Shown here one piece after another: positions 1 through 8,137 of a stretch of 12,049 bases of DNA (within the stretch, counting starts at the first letter, position 1; each line of letters opens with the position of its first letter). Under the pieces are notes generated by a model, which saw only the letters and a list, made by a program, of their open reading frames with translations, had not been told where the DNA came from and did no database searches. A program made the position numbers and the translations under genes. Source of the stretch: Phoronis pallida (lineage: Eukaryota; Phoronida; Phoronidae); assembly GCA_028565715.1 (NCBI GenBank), contig JAOXYC010193687.1:1-12049 (forward strand), read 5' to 3'.

Positions 1-140
1 GTGAACACAGTTTGATCAGGTTTAACATGAACATTGTGAACACAGTTTGATCAGTGTTAACATGAACATTGTGAACATAGTTTGATCAGTGTTGACATGA
101 ACATTGTGAACATAGTTTGATCAGTGTTAGACAATGTGAA
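1..140. repeat. 35-bp degenerate tandem repeat, cut by the window edge
   Basis: Four copies of a 35-bp unit begin at about 1, 36, 71 and 106. Each contains a block like GTGAACAYAGTTTGATCAG followed by a block like TGTTAACATGAACATT. Copies differ at a few positions, mainly C/T in 'gaacacag/gaacatag' and A/G in 'gttaaca/gttgaca'. After about 130 the periodicity breaks down, and a last recognisable fragment (tgattgatcagtg) ends near 168. The array probably continues to the left of the window. There are no unique spacers between units, so this is a minisatellite and not a CRISPR array. Confidence 0.9.
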
Positions 141-2172
141 ACATGAAAGGGAGCATTGATTGATCAGTGCATCAATCTGAATCTATGAGTGTGATTATTG
201 TTTGACCATAGCTGGAACAATCTCAGAACCTATAGGATGTTGAACAAAATGATGCAGGGATTTAGACAAAACATATTCAGCTTTAATATTTGTTTGGGGT
301 AAAATTTGAATTTTTTATCACACCAATTTTGTTAGTTATAAAAAGTTTAAAAGTCTGACTTTGGATTAGAGCTGTTTGAGATGTACATGATCTTGAGGAA
401 CTAGCATTCTTAAAAGAAGAGTTGTCTTTTCGGTCAGTGTCAGTGGGATAAGTTAATTGTCACAAACATGATCTTTTTATTTGAAATTAAAGACATGCAT
501 CTTTCTTTTCAAATGAATAGATTTCCAAAATTGTTACAACATTTACTTATTGTTTGTAGTCACTGTGGCTAATTTCAACAGTGGACGATGGTTATGTTGG
601 TTAAACTATTTTTTTTATGTTGCTTGTTCTTTTCATAAAACTTATACATCGTTACATTCGAATGCGAAATTGTCAACTATTGAAATACGACGTTTCATAG
701 GCTCCTTTAACATAATTTGATCATTTTTCATTACCAAACATTGTTACTACCTTCATTCTTTATCGAAAACATGGTTTTATGTGTTGCAGTTGATCTCATT
801 TAGCGAGCGTTCGGCAAGCTATTTCTTTCAGCTACAATGGTCGCTTGTGAAGAGCTTTCCGGAAGAAGCAAAGGATGCAATTTGTAATTGTAACAAAAAA
901 TCCAACGCAATTGATCTCGTTCAATAGTTGATAATTTCACATTCGTAAGTAGCGATGTATAACTTAAGAAAATTGTGAAATGGATACAACTTTTGGCTAG
1001 ATTAAGTTCATGTAAGCAAATCATTTAATCACATGATCTATTATTTTTGCACGTTGTTTTCCTGTAAGATCTTTTATTCAAAATGGTTATACCATAAATA
1101 CTGTACAATAACATTTTGAGAAGATAATTCCTAATCATGTTATATGTAAGATTATATATTTTATGTTTAAGCCATTTTGCACTGATTTACTTGTATGACA
1201 TGTTATCAGATTAATATGATTCCTGGTAATTCGCAATTATGCTTTTCTTTTCTGGTGTTTTGAAAGTTGGATTCTATGGGAAATATGGATGGGTTAAGAT
1301 CACATATTTATATAAAACTTGTTGATACCTACTGAGTTCAGAAAATATGTCAAAATATAATCATTGGTGAACTTTATTTACTTGTTTAACACATACCAAA
1401 ACAACATGTGTTTAATTCTAATTGCCTTAATAGTTTTCATGATTAAAATAATATCATTTTGTTCTATTTTTGTGGGGGTTAATTTTTTTATTTTAATGAA
1501 GACCAAAAAATGACATTTAATGCAAAACTACCGCAATTCAATTTCTCACCGTTTCAGAAAACCAACTGTTAAGTCACTCACCGAGTATAATATATTAAAA
1601 ATTCATATTCTATGACATAGCTTTAGTAGTCACTTCAATAAAAAAGTACATTATTTCCTTCAGTTCAATGAAAGACGAACGATTTTTTTTACATCATTTG
1701 CACTTTTAAACTATGACATCACTTGAGTAAAAACTGTACTCCCGCTGAGTAATTGATATAAAAAGTGAAAAACAGCCTTAATGAATTCTCGGTATCCGAG
1801 ATTGATAGAAAGAAGTTTATTGTCACACATTATACTGCCGTAAGAGGGTCAACATAGGCTGTCAACAACTGAAAATATGTAACGTTACTAGGCAACCCAA
1901 ATATGACGGGGAAACATTTACATCTTTAAACGGAAAGGTGCACGTAGTATAACTATTTGAAAATTAAGTTTGGTTCAACGAAAGTTTTCATCTTCATATT
2001 GTCATACACCAGTTACCGAACATCCGTGTTTCTGTTTTTTGTTTCTTACCTTCGTTTACATCGTTCATCGTGGGATTACCAGTGGTCTCCCTTTAATCAA
2101 ACGAATTACACAAGGAACTATGAAGGGATTGTCAGCAGGAAAATGATGAAACTCAGATAGGAAAAAACAAAA
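141..2172. other. 5' intergenic region, no supported gene
   Basis: This is AT-rich DNA with stop codons in all frames and no open frame that looks coding. A short patch with more balanced composition at about 795-880 has no convincing splice structure or protein and may be an old decayed element. The right part should contain the promoter and 5' UTR of the gene starting at 2173. I could not place a transcription start, TATA box or upstream non-coding exon with confidence. Confidence 0.6.
1884..1896 (-). promoter_or_regulatory. RFX X-box, perfect consensus
   Basis: Read on the minus strand the site is GTTGCC-T-AGTAAC. This fits the X-box consensus GTNRCC-N(0-3)-RGYAAC at every position. X-boxes are bound by RFX transcription factors, which control ciliary and other genes in animals. 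It lies 277 bp upstream of the start codon at 2173, a suitable distance for a promoter element. The motif match is seen directly; its use by this gene is inference. Confidence 0.5.
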
Positions 2173-2224
2173 ATGGCGTGTGGTAGAAACTTGATCGCAG
2201 TATTTTGCGCGATCGTGTTAGTGG
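2173..2224 (+). CDS. Exon 1: start codon and signal-peptide core
   Basis: The ATG sits in a strong context (AAAAATGGCG, with A at -3 and G at +4). It encodes 17 residues plus one base, with basic Arg5 followed by the hydrophobic run LIAVFCAIVLV. The donor G|GTAAGT is at 2225 (phase 1). An in-frame stop (TAG, 2158-2160) lies 12 bases upstream, so no longer start is available in this exon. Confidence 0.8.
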
Positions 2225-5200
2225 GTAAGTTTGATTTTATTGGTCAAAATCAAAACACATAAGATAGCCTAGGAGTGTAATAGTCAGGATATTCAAGTCC
2301 ACAGACACATTTTGAAGCCGCAATGTGAATATTTCTAGAAGTATTTTTTCTTGGTCAAAACAATTTACTGTCTCGGTGTTTCACCATTCCAAAAAAATTT
2401 AAAAGTGTTCAAATCTGGGCCCTATACAGGTTAAGAAATCTTTGGGTGTGTATTAAAAAAATCAAAAACTTAAAAAATGAGATCAAAATAAGTTTGAAGT
2501 GCAAAAGAATTTTAAATGTTGTTTTTTTATTCAATTTTCTCAAAAAGACTACAGATTTTTTTGATTTTTCGAAAGTTCATAATTTCTGTTGACATAAATA
2601 AAGGCCAGTAGATCTGAACACTTCATAAGAAAATAAAAAAGGTTACAAATACCGAGACAGCAACTTGATAATATTTTCTAAACCACAAGGTTTTGTCCCC
2701 TCGGTTTTGTCACTGAACTAAGTGAACTTATCAATAACATTATATTTTCAGAATACCAATCTCTAGCTTTGACAACACAAAATGCGTCTTCTGCTCAATC
2801 ATTTGACACTGTGACAGGTAAATTATTTTGTGATTCGAGTTTACACATTCGAAGATCTGTGATTCGAGTAACGAAGGGCCATCGATCCTAAAAGACCCCT
2901 TTAATTAAATATGCATAAGCCTTATTTCTGACCATAAAAGTCATAAAAATTAATTTCATTGAAACTTGCATAATTAGAACTGCATACACTACACTCTCCT
3001 CAAATTAATTTTAATGCGTTCCTCGGAAGACTTTCGAGCCTTTTAAATAACTATGGATACCCCCATTGCACTAAAGTTAAATTTTAACAGTTAAAAGTCC
3101 TTTTTGCCACTTAAAATTTTCAAAAATATATGCTGCCGCAAATCGTCTAAGGTTTTTAAAATTATAGAACGATTTTTACGGCAATTTTTTTTATGACTTT
3201 TATGGTCATGAATATGGCTTATGTTTCTTTAACACGAAAAACCATGAAATGACCGTCCCGTGCTCTCATGCTTTTGTGACTAATAAATCAACTGTCGCGA
3301 CTGATGATTAAGCAATTTTTTTAAATTGCTTTTAAGCAATTAAAATCATCAGTTTAAAAACTCGCAGGTTTTTGCTCAGTTTATTAGTTTTATACAATTT
3401 AATTATTTCCCCTGATCAAAACTTGGTAAAAACAGACAGTTGGTTCCCGCTGAGACAAAAGTTGTTAAAAATACGACGGTGCTTTGTCGGCATTTACAGT
3501 CATTATTAAAATCTTTTCATAAGATCTAAAAATCACCTTATCACGTAAAGCACTGTAAGTGCAAAGCACCGTCGTATTTTTAATGACTTTTGCCTGATCA
3601 AAACAGTACATGTGTGTTGCACACACGGATGGAACGTGTAATTTACTTTTTTTTGCACATATATTACACATATATTTGGATTGACTATATATAATATGAG
3701 ATGATATTTTGTCAATATGAATTTTCCAGGGGACCGGTTGACCACCACAACAGGCGAGCAGTTCACAACATGTAAGATTCATTATTGTTCCGCATCATAC
3801 TGTCTACAATAATTTATCATTTATTATTCATTCTGGTATGTTTTGTACTTCCGACTATCATATTTTTCTTGTCATGTGAAATTATAACTGGTCTGGAAAA
3901 ATATTTTGAATTGAAACAAATGTCACTTTTAGGCAGTTTTCCTTAAAAAAACATCTGACTCGTAGATGTATTATGTTAGTCCCTGTGTTAGGTTTGGTAA
4001 TATCCTTAAACCATCTCAGGCGCCAGTTTCGAAAATATAACTAAATATGCCACTGTTAGTACCTTTAGATTTCCGGGCAAAAGGCTGATTACGGCCGGGG
4101 GTTACACCCGTGCTATGTGTTGCCCCAGCCACCATTCACTATTACTGACACATTTGATGTCGTTCATTTATCAATAATCCGTGGTCTTTATTTTCCAGCA
4201 AACTATCTAATTATGTCTGCAATAACTTCATTCAATAATAACACAAGTAAGTAATTCATAAAATACATGTTTGATTTTTTAAAACCAGGATTCTTCACAG
4301 TTTTATACGGTTACAGTTACATAATGAGAGGCCGTTTGGAAATATATTTAACACTTTACCTCAAATGGGTTGCGAAATGGTGACGGGGTGCCGTTAAAAA
4401 ATGTTTAAAAATAAATCTTTAAAAAAATGCATTTTGAATATATTTCAGACAAGCAAAACATTTACTGATTGCTATAATGATATTTTTGTAAAGTATTTCA
4501 TTAATTGATATGAATTTCAGGCAATGTAACGGGCAATTCAACAACACAAGGAATAGAGGGAGCCACGACCCCGGGGATCATACAGGCCGACATAACAACC
4601 CCGGGGATTAACATGTCTGGCAATGAAGAAAAGGCTTCAATATCCAACACAAACCAGACTTATCCCTCGACAAGTTCTCCACAAACAACATTTGCACCAG
4701 ACGTGGAAACGACGCCGATAACAGAAGAAGGCACGACAACTAAAAATGTTAGAGACAGTGAGTTAACTTCAGGACATGATGTGGGTTCAAGTACTGACAC
4801 AACAACTCCCATCGATACGGGGGGTCACAGAGAAACTACAGCTGGGGCGCCGGGAACTGCAGAGCCGGACAACGTCACCAACTCTCATGAAACTAATGCA
4901 ACACAAACACCATTCAATGTCTCGAGCGATGAAATTGGTGAGTAATGTTTTTACCTATTTGACTTTGGAATCCAGGCATCTAAGATTTTGTTATGGCTTA
5001 AATCTGAATTTCCCGTAGATCGCTCGCTAAATTTCCTATTTTCCTTCAGTTTTCACGGATTTTCTCTTTACAAATCTCAACTCCTTGGGAAAAATTGTCA
5101 CCCACCCATCCCTATCCCCTAATTAGTTATCACAATTGTATATTTTTTTCTCTTAAGGGCGTTTTCATTCGCCCATTTTTGCAGAGAGCAATTATTTATC

Positions 5201-7567
5201 TGTATTATTTTTATCGTTTATTTTTAAAATAAACATTTTCAACGAAATATCCACCAAGATAAAGTTCGTTTTTGGGACTGCCCTAGCATGTGTTACATTT
5301 TTGTTCATTTTTCCATTTTTTAAATTTGTTTTAACAACGCAATTTTGACGATTATTCCAGTCATCGGAAGTGTCTTATTTGAACAATGGCTAAAAAGAAA
5401 CATGATCTATACGCTACTTCTAATTCCACAAACACTTTTTAAATAAATTGAATGAATTAATTGTATGTCTTGTTATATTGCTGTGTTATGTCGAATTTTT
5501 CTTACAGGAGAGGAGTTGGATTGTCTGAGTAACGTGACGGAGATTTGTTTGGGTGATTTATCAGATATGGCAAAATCAGCCGAATATGGGGTACCGTCGT
5601 TTTCAGCCAGTGAGTTCAGAGACGCTTGCAGGTAGTCATTGTTGTTGCTTTCTTGTTTAGATCTGCATTTTGTTTACAAATCTGAAAGTTCTTATGTAGC
5701 TCAGACGATATGAAATAAACCGAAGACCCGAAGCCCCCGGCAATCTTGAATCTCAGATAAGCCTAGTAACTTTTGCTTATTAGCAGTTGCCGTTACTATT
5801 TATGTTTTCAAATGATTTGTTCGTAACGATAGAGCAAGGTTTTTGGCGCGAACTTTATCAAAGCCAGATTACGCCGGACAGATGGGCTTTCGAATATGCT
5901 CAAAGCAAAGATTTCTACATGATTCAGAGGTTTTAAATTTTATTTTATATGTTTGGGACAATTAGTTAGTTGGGCCAACGAGCGACATGGATTTGTTACA
6001 TGTATGTAGATAACGGGGGGAAAATCAGTACGATCAGCGGTGCTGAATGTGTCTGCATTATTTCCTCTAACGTGATTTCTCATCAATCAGTCTCTTGTTT
6101 CAAGTAAATACAAGGGGTCGGAAGAATGTCGGAAGTTCATTGGTGAAAAATGTGATGGGGCAACTAACGCTGACATCGAAGACGTCGACAAGGTGTTTGG
6201 ATATTTGTGCGGACAAGGTTTTACAGGTAACGTCTGGAAATTAATGACAAAATGTAATTTTGAAATCACATAAATAAAAAAGATGTAATTTTGAATTGAT
6301 TTGTCTTCTCTTCGAACATGCACTCATAAAATACTTTATTTTTGATAACATTTCAAATAAAAGTGTGCATTACTTTTCATTTTATTCCGTGATTATCAAA
6401 ATATCCTCAAAAGTGTTAACCTTGTCCTTTTTAGCATATTTGAGAAATATAAAGTGTTTCTATAACAACGAAGCTGTGAGCTATGCTGTGAAGAAATGTG
6501 TGAAAGGATATAAAGAACAAATGAGAGATATCAATTATAACCGAGAACAGAGGGCTAGGAAATTAACACGAATGTGCACGTAAGTATTCTATTATATAAT
6601 TGTGTTTGACCTTTTCTCGCGCAATGATGACCTATGCCTTTACGACAGTCTACTGCCGGTAGCGCCACCAGTCGGCGGTGCTAGGTACTGAAGAAAACAC
6701 CCGAGGACAGAGTTGAAAATTTCTACGGTGAGATAAGAATTAAATTTAATTATACGATGACCTATGCATGTTTCGTTAAACGCGATATACTTGTTCGTAA
6801 CGGTCTTTATCATGTTTCGCAATTTCGAAAAGCACCCATTTTTCACCATCGACATGTTGTAACAGTACCCCTATCCCAGCCATGTTCAATGAAAATTCGT
6901 TGTTTTAAACATCTCTTTTAATATTATCATGTTTGCTTTGATGGCCGAATATTGATTATTTTTGAAAAGACAGAACAATATGGAACTCTCGATCGGGAAT
7001 CGAACCCGGGTCTCCCGCATTACATGTGCTGGTGACCTTCTAGAAGGTATAACACCGGCACATGTAATGTCTTTTCAAAAATACATCTCTTTTGTTTGCC
7101 ATGTCAATGAAAGGTAATTTTGGTGTCTGGTATATATTCTTGTGAGATTTATTTTTGTTAGAATCTAAATTTCAACATCAGTTTAGGCGTGTGAGTTTTG
7201 ATCTGTTAATTCTGTAGCCTAGTTTCATTTTATTCATCACACAGTCTCGTTTTGGTTTGAAAAAACTTCGATAGTGTTATTACGTTTGGAAAACTCATTC
7301 TGATTGAAGTTACATGTTTCGACCTTTCAACCTGTCATCATTTTCAGGCACACCAACTACTTTGTGACGTGTACTAGCCGCCAGATTCGCAACAGGTGCA
7401 CTGACGTGGCAGCCGACCTCGTCATAAGTTGTTCCAGAGACACTTTGGGTGAGATGTTTCACAGAAGCAACCATCCTTGCACCATCAACGCAGCATCGAC
7501 GAAGGATTTCAATTTGATAAAATTGGTTTTATGTGCATTGCTTTGTTTTGCCTGGACAATACTGTAG
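2173..7567 (+). CDS. GPI-anchored mucin-like surface protein with duplicated cysteine-rich module (9 exons)
   Basis: Predicted join: 2173-2224, 2752-2817, 3730-3771, 4199-4246, 4521-4937, 5508-5631, 6105-6226, 6435-6579, 7348-7567. This totals 1236 nt and 411 residues, and every intron is GT-AG. Residues 1 to about 24 form a signal peptide with hydrophobic core LIAVFCAIVLV. Residues ~25-208 are a Thr/Ser-rich stalk with many N-X-S/T sequons. Residues 209-383 carry 13 cysteines in two related modules. Residues 395-411 are hydrophobic and end at the C-terminus with no cytoplasmic tail, preceded by small residues (NAAS), which is the pattern of a GPI-anchor signal. I infer an extracellular, cell-surface protein. 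I do not recognise the family; DUF19/T20D4.11-like or GFR-alpha/GAS1-like helical domains are candidates only by cysteine style. Frame continuity across eight junctions makes the model strong overall. Individual small exons are less certain. Confidence 0.8.
2225..2751 (+). other. Intron 1, containing a degraded foldback
   Basis: The intron runs from GTAAGT to a TATATTTTCAG acceptor. It is AT-rich and mostly filled by an old inverted repeat (annotated separately). The 10-mer ttggtcaaaa occurs twice, at 2240-2249 and 2351-2360. Confidence 0.75.
2366..2661. repeat. Degraded foldback repeat in intron 1
   Basis: CTGTCTCGGT (2368-2377) is matched by its exact reverse complement ACCGAGACAG (2651-2660). 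Further in, AAGTGTTCAAATCTGGGCC (2403-2421) pairs with 2603-2623 with a few differences. This is an inverted repeat about 295 bp long whose centre is eroded. The terminal motif TACTGTCTC also opens the foldback at 10580, and both elements contain a block like TACAGATTTTTT, so the two may be old and younger copies of one MITE family. Confidence 0.6.
2752..2817 (+). CDS. Exon 2: end of signal peptide, start of stalk
   Basis: The 66 bases keep phase 1 and encode EYQSLALTTQNASSAQSF and a few more residues. A signal-peptidase site is plausible after the small residues of SLA. NAS is the first N-glycosylation sequon. It is bounded by a TTTTCAG acceptor and a G|GTAAAT donor. Confidence 0.7.
2914..3223. 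repeat. Foldback repeat 1 in intron 2
   Basis: The left arm (2914-2951) and right arm (3183-3223) are reverse complements with a few mismatches and small gaps. They share the 18-bp core GACCATAAAAGTCATAAA. Weaker complementarity continues outward to about 2900 and 3235. The ~230-nt spacer is AT-rich and has no open frame. No clear flanking duplication was found. It is probably an old MITE-type element. Confidence 0.7.
3279..3388. repeat. Foldback repeat 2 in intron 2
   Basis: Outer arms actaataaa (3279-3287) and tttattagt (3380-3388) are exact complements. Inner arms actgatgatt (3300-3309) and aatcatcagt (3344-3353) are also exact. The centre repeats AAGCAATT/AATTGCTT several times and can fold in more than one way. 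The spacers between outer and inner arms differ in length (12 and 26 nt), so one side has gained or lost bases. Confidence 0.65.
3411..3604 (-). mobile_element. Hairpin-plus-tail insertion in 12-bp direct repeats (element F)
   Basis: The 12-mer cctgatcaaaac flanks the unit at 3411-3422 and 3593-3604. Inside, arms 3456-3486 and 3562-3592 are 31 bp long with 2 mismatches. Weaker pairing continues inward to about 3500 and 3550. The right arm abuts its direct repeat exactly, while 33 unpaired bases (3423-3455) separate the left arm from the other. This matches the arrangement of the insertions at 6909, 7568 and 8536, in the same orientation as the one at 6909. The flanking repeat looks like a target-site duplication. 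The element family is not known to me. Confidence 0.65.
3730..3771 (+). CDS. Exon 3: Thr-rich stalk segment
   Basis: The 42 bases (phase 1 to phase 1) encode GDRLTTTTGEQFTT. It is bounded by a TTTTCCAG acceptor and a T|GTAAGA donor. Its size and symmetric phase mean it could be skipped without a frame change. Confidence 0.65.
3772..4198 (+). other. Intron 3
   Basis: Ordinary AT-rich intron with a TTTATTTTCCAG acceptor. A more GC-rich patch at about 4070-4135 stands out from its surroundings and may be a fragment of an older repeat. No coding potential was seen. Confidence 0.6.
4199..4246 (+). CDS. Exon 4: short stalk segment
   Basis: The 48 bases (phase 1 to phase 1) encode SNYLIMSAITSFNNNT. 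The Asn-rich end supplies glycosylation sequons once joined to exon 5. The A|GTAAGT donor is a near-perfect splice site. Confidence 0.6.
4521..4937 (+). CDS. Exon 5: mucin-like Thr/Ser-rich stalk
   Basis: The 417 bases (139 codons, phase 1 to phase 1) are rich in Thr, Ser, Asn, Gly, Pro and Glu, with no cysteine and no hydrophobic segment. Sequons include NVT, NST, NMS, NQT, NVT, NAT and NVS. TTPGI occurs twice near the start. This composition suits an extended, heavily O- and N-glycosylated stalk. An internal ATG at 4613 is in frame but lies mid-exon and is unlikely to be a start. The G|GTGAGT donor is at 4938. Confidence 0.8.
5508..5631 (+). CDS. Exon 6: first half of cysteine module 1
   Basis: This encodes residues 209 to 250 (first base of a split codon to last). 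It carries Cys214, Cys222 and Cys249 and one NVT sequon. It enters at phase 1 and leaves at phase 2, in the codon right after Cys249. Exon 8 has the same phases and places its own intron in the codon right after the third cysteine of module 2. Confidence 0.75.
5632..6104 (+). other. Intron 6
   Basis: Mostly plain AT-rich sequence with no repeat I could recognise. The acceptor chosen (CTTGTTTCAAG, AG at 6103-6104) is the one that gives an open frame with regularly spaced cysteines. The competing AG at 6089-6090 would join in a frame that loses all cysteines, and the AG at 6113-6114 breaks the frame. Confidence 0.6.
6105..6226 (+). CDS. Exon 7: second half of cysteine module 1
   Basis: The 122 bases (phase 2 to phase 1) encode a charged segment with Cys258, Cys266 and Cys285. 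It continues as ...EECRKFIGEKCDG... and ends GYLCGQGFT. Spacing from Cys249 to Cys258 is 9 and to Cys266 a further 8, close to the equivalents in module 2 (9 and 9). The donor is G|GTAACG. Confidence 0.75.
6435..6579 (+). CDS. Exon 8: first half of cysteine module 2
   Basis: The 145 bases (phase 1 to phase 2) encode Cys298, Cys312 and Cys338 in a strongly basic, helix-friendly segment (KKCVKGYKEQMRDINYNR...). The acceptor is CCTTTTTAG and the donor AC|GTAAGT. Its phases match those of exon 6. Confidence 0.75.
6626..6767. mobile_element. Possible short insertion flanked by 12-bp direct repeats (element J)
   Basis: The 12-mer gatgacctatgc occurs at 6626-6637 and again at 6756-6767, bracketing 118 bases. 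The bracketed DNA is unusually GC-rich at its left end and contains an imperfect stem-loop (agcgccacc 6661-6669 against ggcggtgct 6674-6682). It then runs into an AT-rich right end. This is compatible with a small retroposon and its target-site duplication. The hairpin is much weaker than in the other insertions, so grouping them is tentative. Confidence 0.4.
6909..7093 (-). mobile_element. tRNA-like foldback SINE in 11-bp direct repeats (element C)
   Basis: The 11-mer acatctctttt flanks the unit at 6909-6919 and 7083-7093. Outer arms 6958-6971 and 7069-7082 are a perfect 14-bp pair. An inner stem 7018-7029 / 7058-7069 pairs and continues through ggtg/cacc to a 14-bp palindrome at 7035-7048. 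Between the outer and inner left arms, an unpaired 46-base segment (6972-7017) holds, on the minus strand, a perfect RNA polymerase III B box. A 38-base tail (6920-6957) separates the hairpin from the direct repeat. Read on the minus strand the order is duplication, tRNA-like head, tail, duplication, as in a SINE. Confidence 0.6.
6983..7048 (-). pseudogene. tRNA-like sequence with B box, not a functional tRNA
   Basis: On the minus strand GGTTCGATTCC matches the tRNA T-arm / B-box consensus GGTTCGANTCC. It is preceded by GCGGGAGACCC and by an anticodon-arm-like segment with loop CATGTAA (TGT if real). The base at position 33 is A instead of T, the D loop would be far too long, and the acceptor arm has no clear partner. 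I therefore regard it as a tRNA-derived SINE head. Its borders are approximate. Confidence 0.45.
7348..7567 (+). CDS. Exon 9: second half of module 2 and C-terminal anchor signal
   Basis: It begins in phase 2 after a CATTTTCAG acceptor. It encodes Cys347, Cys356, Cys367 and Cys383, then a short polar linker (TINAASTKDFN) and a hydrophobic run (LIKLVLCALLCFAWTIL) ending at TAG 7565-7567. With no residues after the hydrophobic run, a GPI-anchor signal is more likely than a transmembrane anchor with a cytoplasmic tail. The stop codon is immediately followed by the left direct repeat of the insertion at 7568. Confidence 0.8.
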
Positions 7568-7707
7568 TTATAACTGTTTTTTTCAGTGATGCAAAACTTG
7601 TTAAAAGAAAATAATTAATGAATCCGAACTGTCAAAAAACCTTGTCTTTTAACAAGTTTTGCATCACTGAAGACATATTGCCGATTTATACTAACTTATA
7701 ACTGTTT
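7568..7707 (+). mobile_element. Hairpin-plus-tail insertion right after the stop codon (element A)
   Basis: The 12-mer ttataactgttt flanks the unit at 7568-7579 and 7696-7707. Arms 7582-7608 and 7645-7671 are perfectly complementary over 27 bp, with a 36-base loop. The left arm starts 2 bases after its direct repeat. The right arm is separated from the other by a 24-base tail beginning GACATATTGCC. If the direct repeat is a target-site duplication, the element inserted directly downstream of the TAG stop, inside the 3' UTR, which would place a stable hairpin in the transcript. Confidence 0.65.
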
Positions 7708-8137
7708 GCGAACATTTGGAAAAAATATGATTGTTTTCTACTGTGCAAAAATACACTTTTGATAAACAAAAAAATCAGAGTTGAATGTCAAGGTGTTTAA
7801 AGTTTTAGAATGCAACCAAAATATGATTTGCTTGGCGCTGATTACAGATAACTGCAAGGGAAAAGGAACCATGATAGACGAACACGACATCTTTCTATCA
7901 AACATCGACAAAACCGAGTTTCTGTGGGGTTATTCGGTATTTTCTATGAAAATGTGTACAATTTGGATTAAGTGTAAATATAAAAACGAACACAATATTC
8001 TTTAGACGTGACATGTTTCATGACTCTCCAAGTCACATTCTCGAACGTACAATGCAAATATTACATGTAAAGGATACCAAAACGAGGACGGTTCTAAAAG
8101 TTTCCCGCCAATTTACAACAGTATATAGAAGAGCGTG

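Larger units (their letters stand above)
2818..3729 (+). other. Intron 2, rich in foldback repeats
   Basis: This 912-nt intron holds three separate inverted repeats (2914-3223, 3279-3388, 3456-3592). At its start is a 12-bp direct repeat, tgtgattcgagt, at 2829-2840 and 2858-2869. The acceptor is AATTTTCCAG. Little of the intron is free of palindromic sequence. Confidence 0.7.
6580..7347 (+). other. Intron 8, carrying two nested-looking insertions
   Basis: This 768-nt intron contains a unit flanked by 12-bp direct repeats (6626-6767) and a tRNA-like hairpin unit (6909-7093). The rest is AT-rich and featureless. The acceptor is CATCATTTTCAG. Confidence 0.7.

Noticed and set aside
1-140. Regular repeats resembling a CRISPR array
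   Set aside because: Units are contiguous and degenerate with no unique spacers, and the window is clearly eukaryotic. It is a minisatellite.
800-1024. Open frame on the minus strand (74 codons)
   Set aside because: Composition is like translated AT-rich non-coding DNA, with no splice partner, homology signal or start context that supports it.
1957-2160. Open frame on the plus strand just before the surface-protein gene
   Set aside because: It ends in a stop 12 bases before the real ATG, and the next ATG opens a signal peptide that splices cleanly into eight further exons. It could be a chance uORF at most.
2829-2869. 12-bp direct repeat tgtgattcgagt, considered as another target-site duplication
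   Set aside because: Only 17 bases lie between the copies and there is no hairpin or tail, so it is more likely a local duplication.
3465-3782. Open frames on the minus strand over intron 2 and exon 3
   Set aside because: They are made by the palindrome at 3456-3592 and by the reverse of a coding exon.
4070-4135. GC-rich patch in intron 3, considered as an exon or tRNA-like fragment
   Set aside because: No B box, no open frame in phase and no splice sites around it.
6661-6675. Second CTCF-like site on the minus strand
   Set aside because: The core GGTGGCGCT is present but three consensus positions fail, and it lies inside a probable insertion and stem-loop.
6983-7048. Functional tRNA gene on the minus strand
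   Set aside because: Only the T arm is canonical. The anticodon loop lacks T33, the D arm is abnormal and the acceptor stem does not pair.
7781-8005. Open frame on the plus strand after the stop codon, considered as an extra exon
   Set aside because: The nine-exon model already ends in a convincing anchor signal and TAG. This frame has no conserved cysteine pattern and no good way to be joined.
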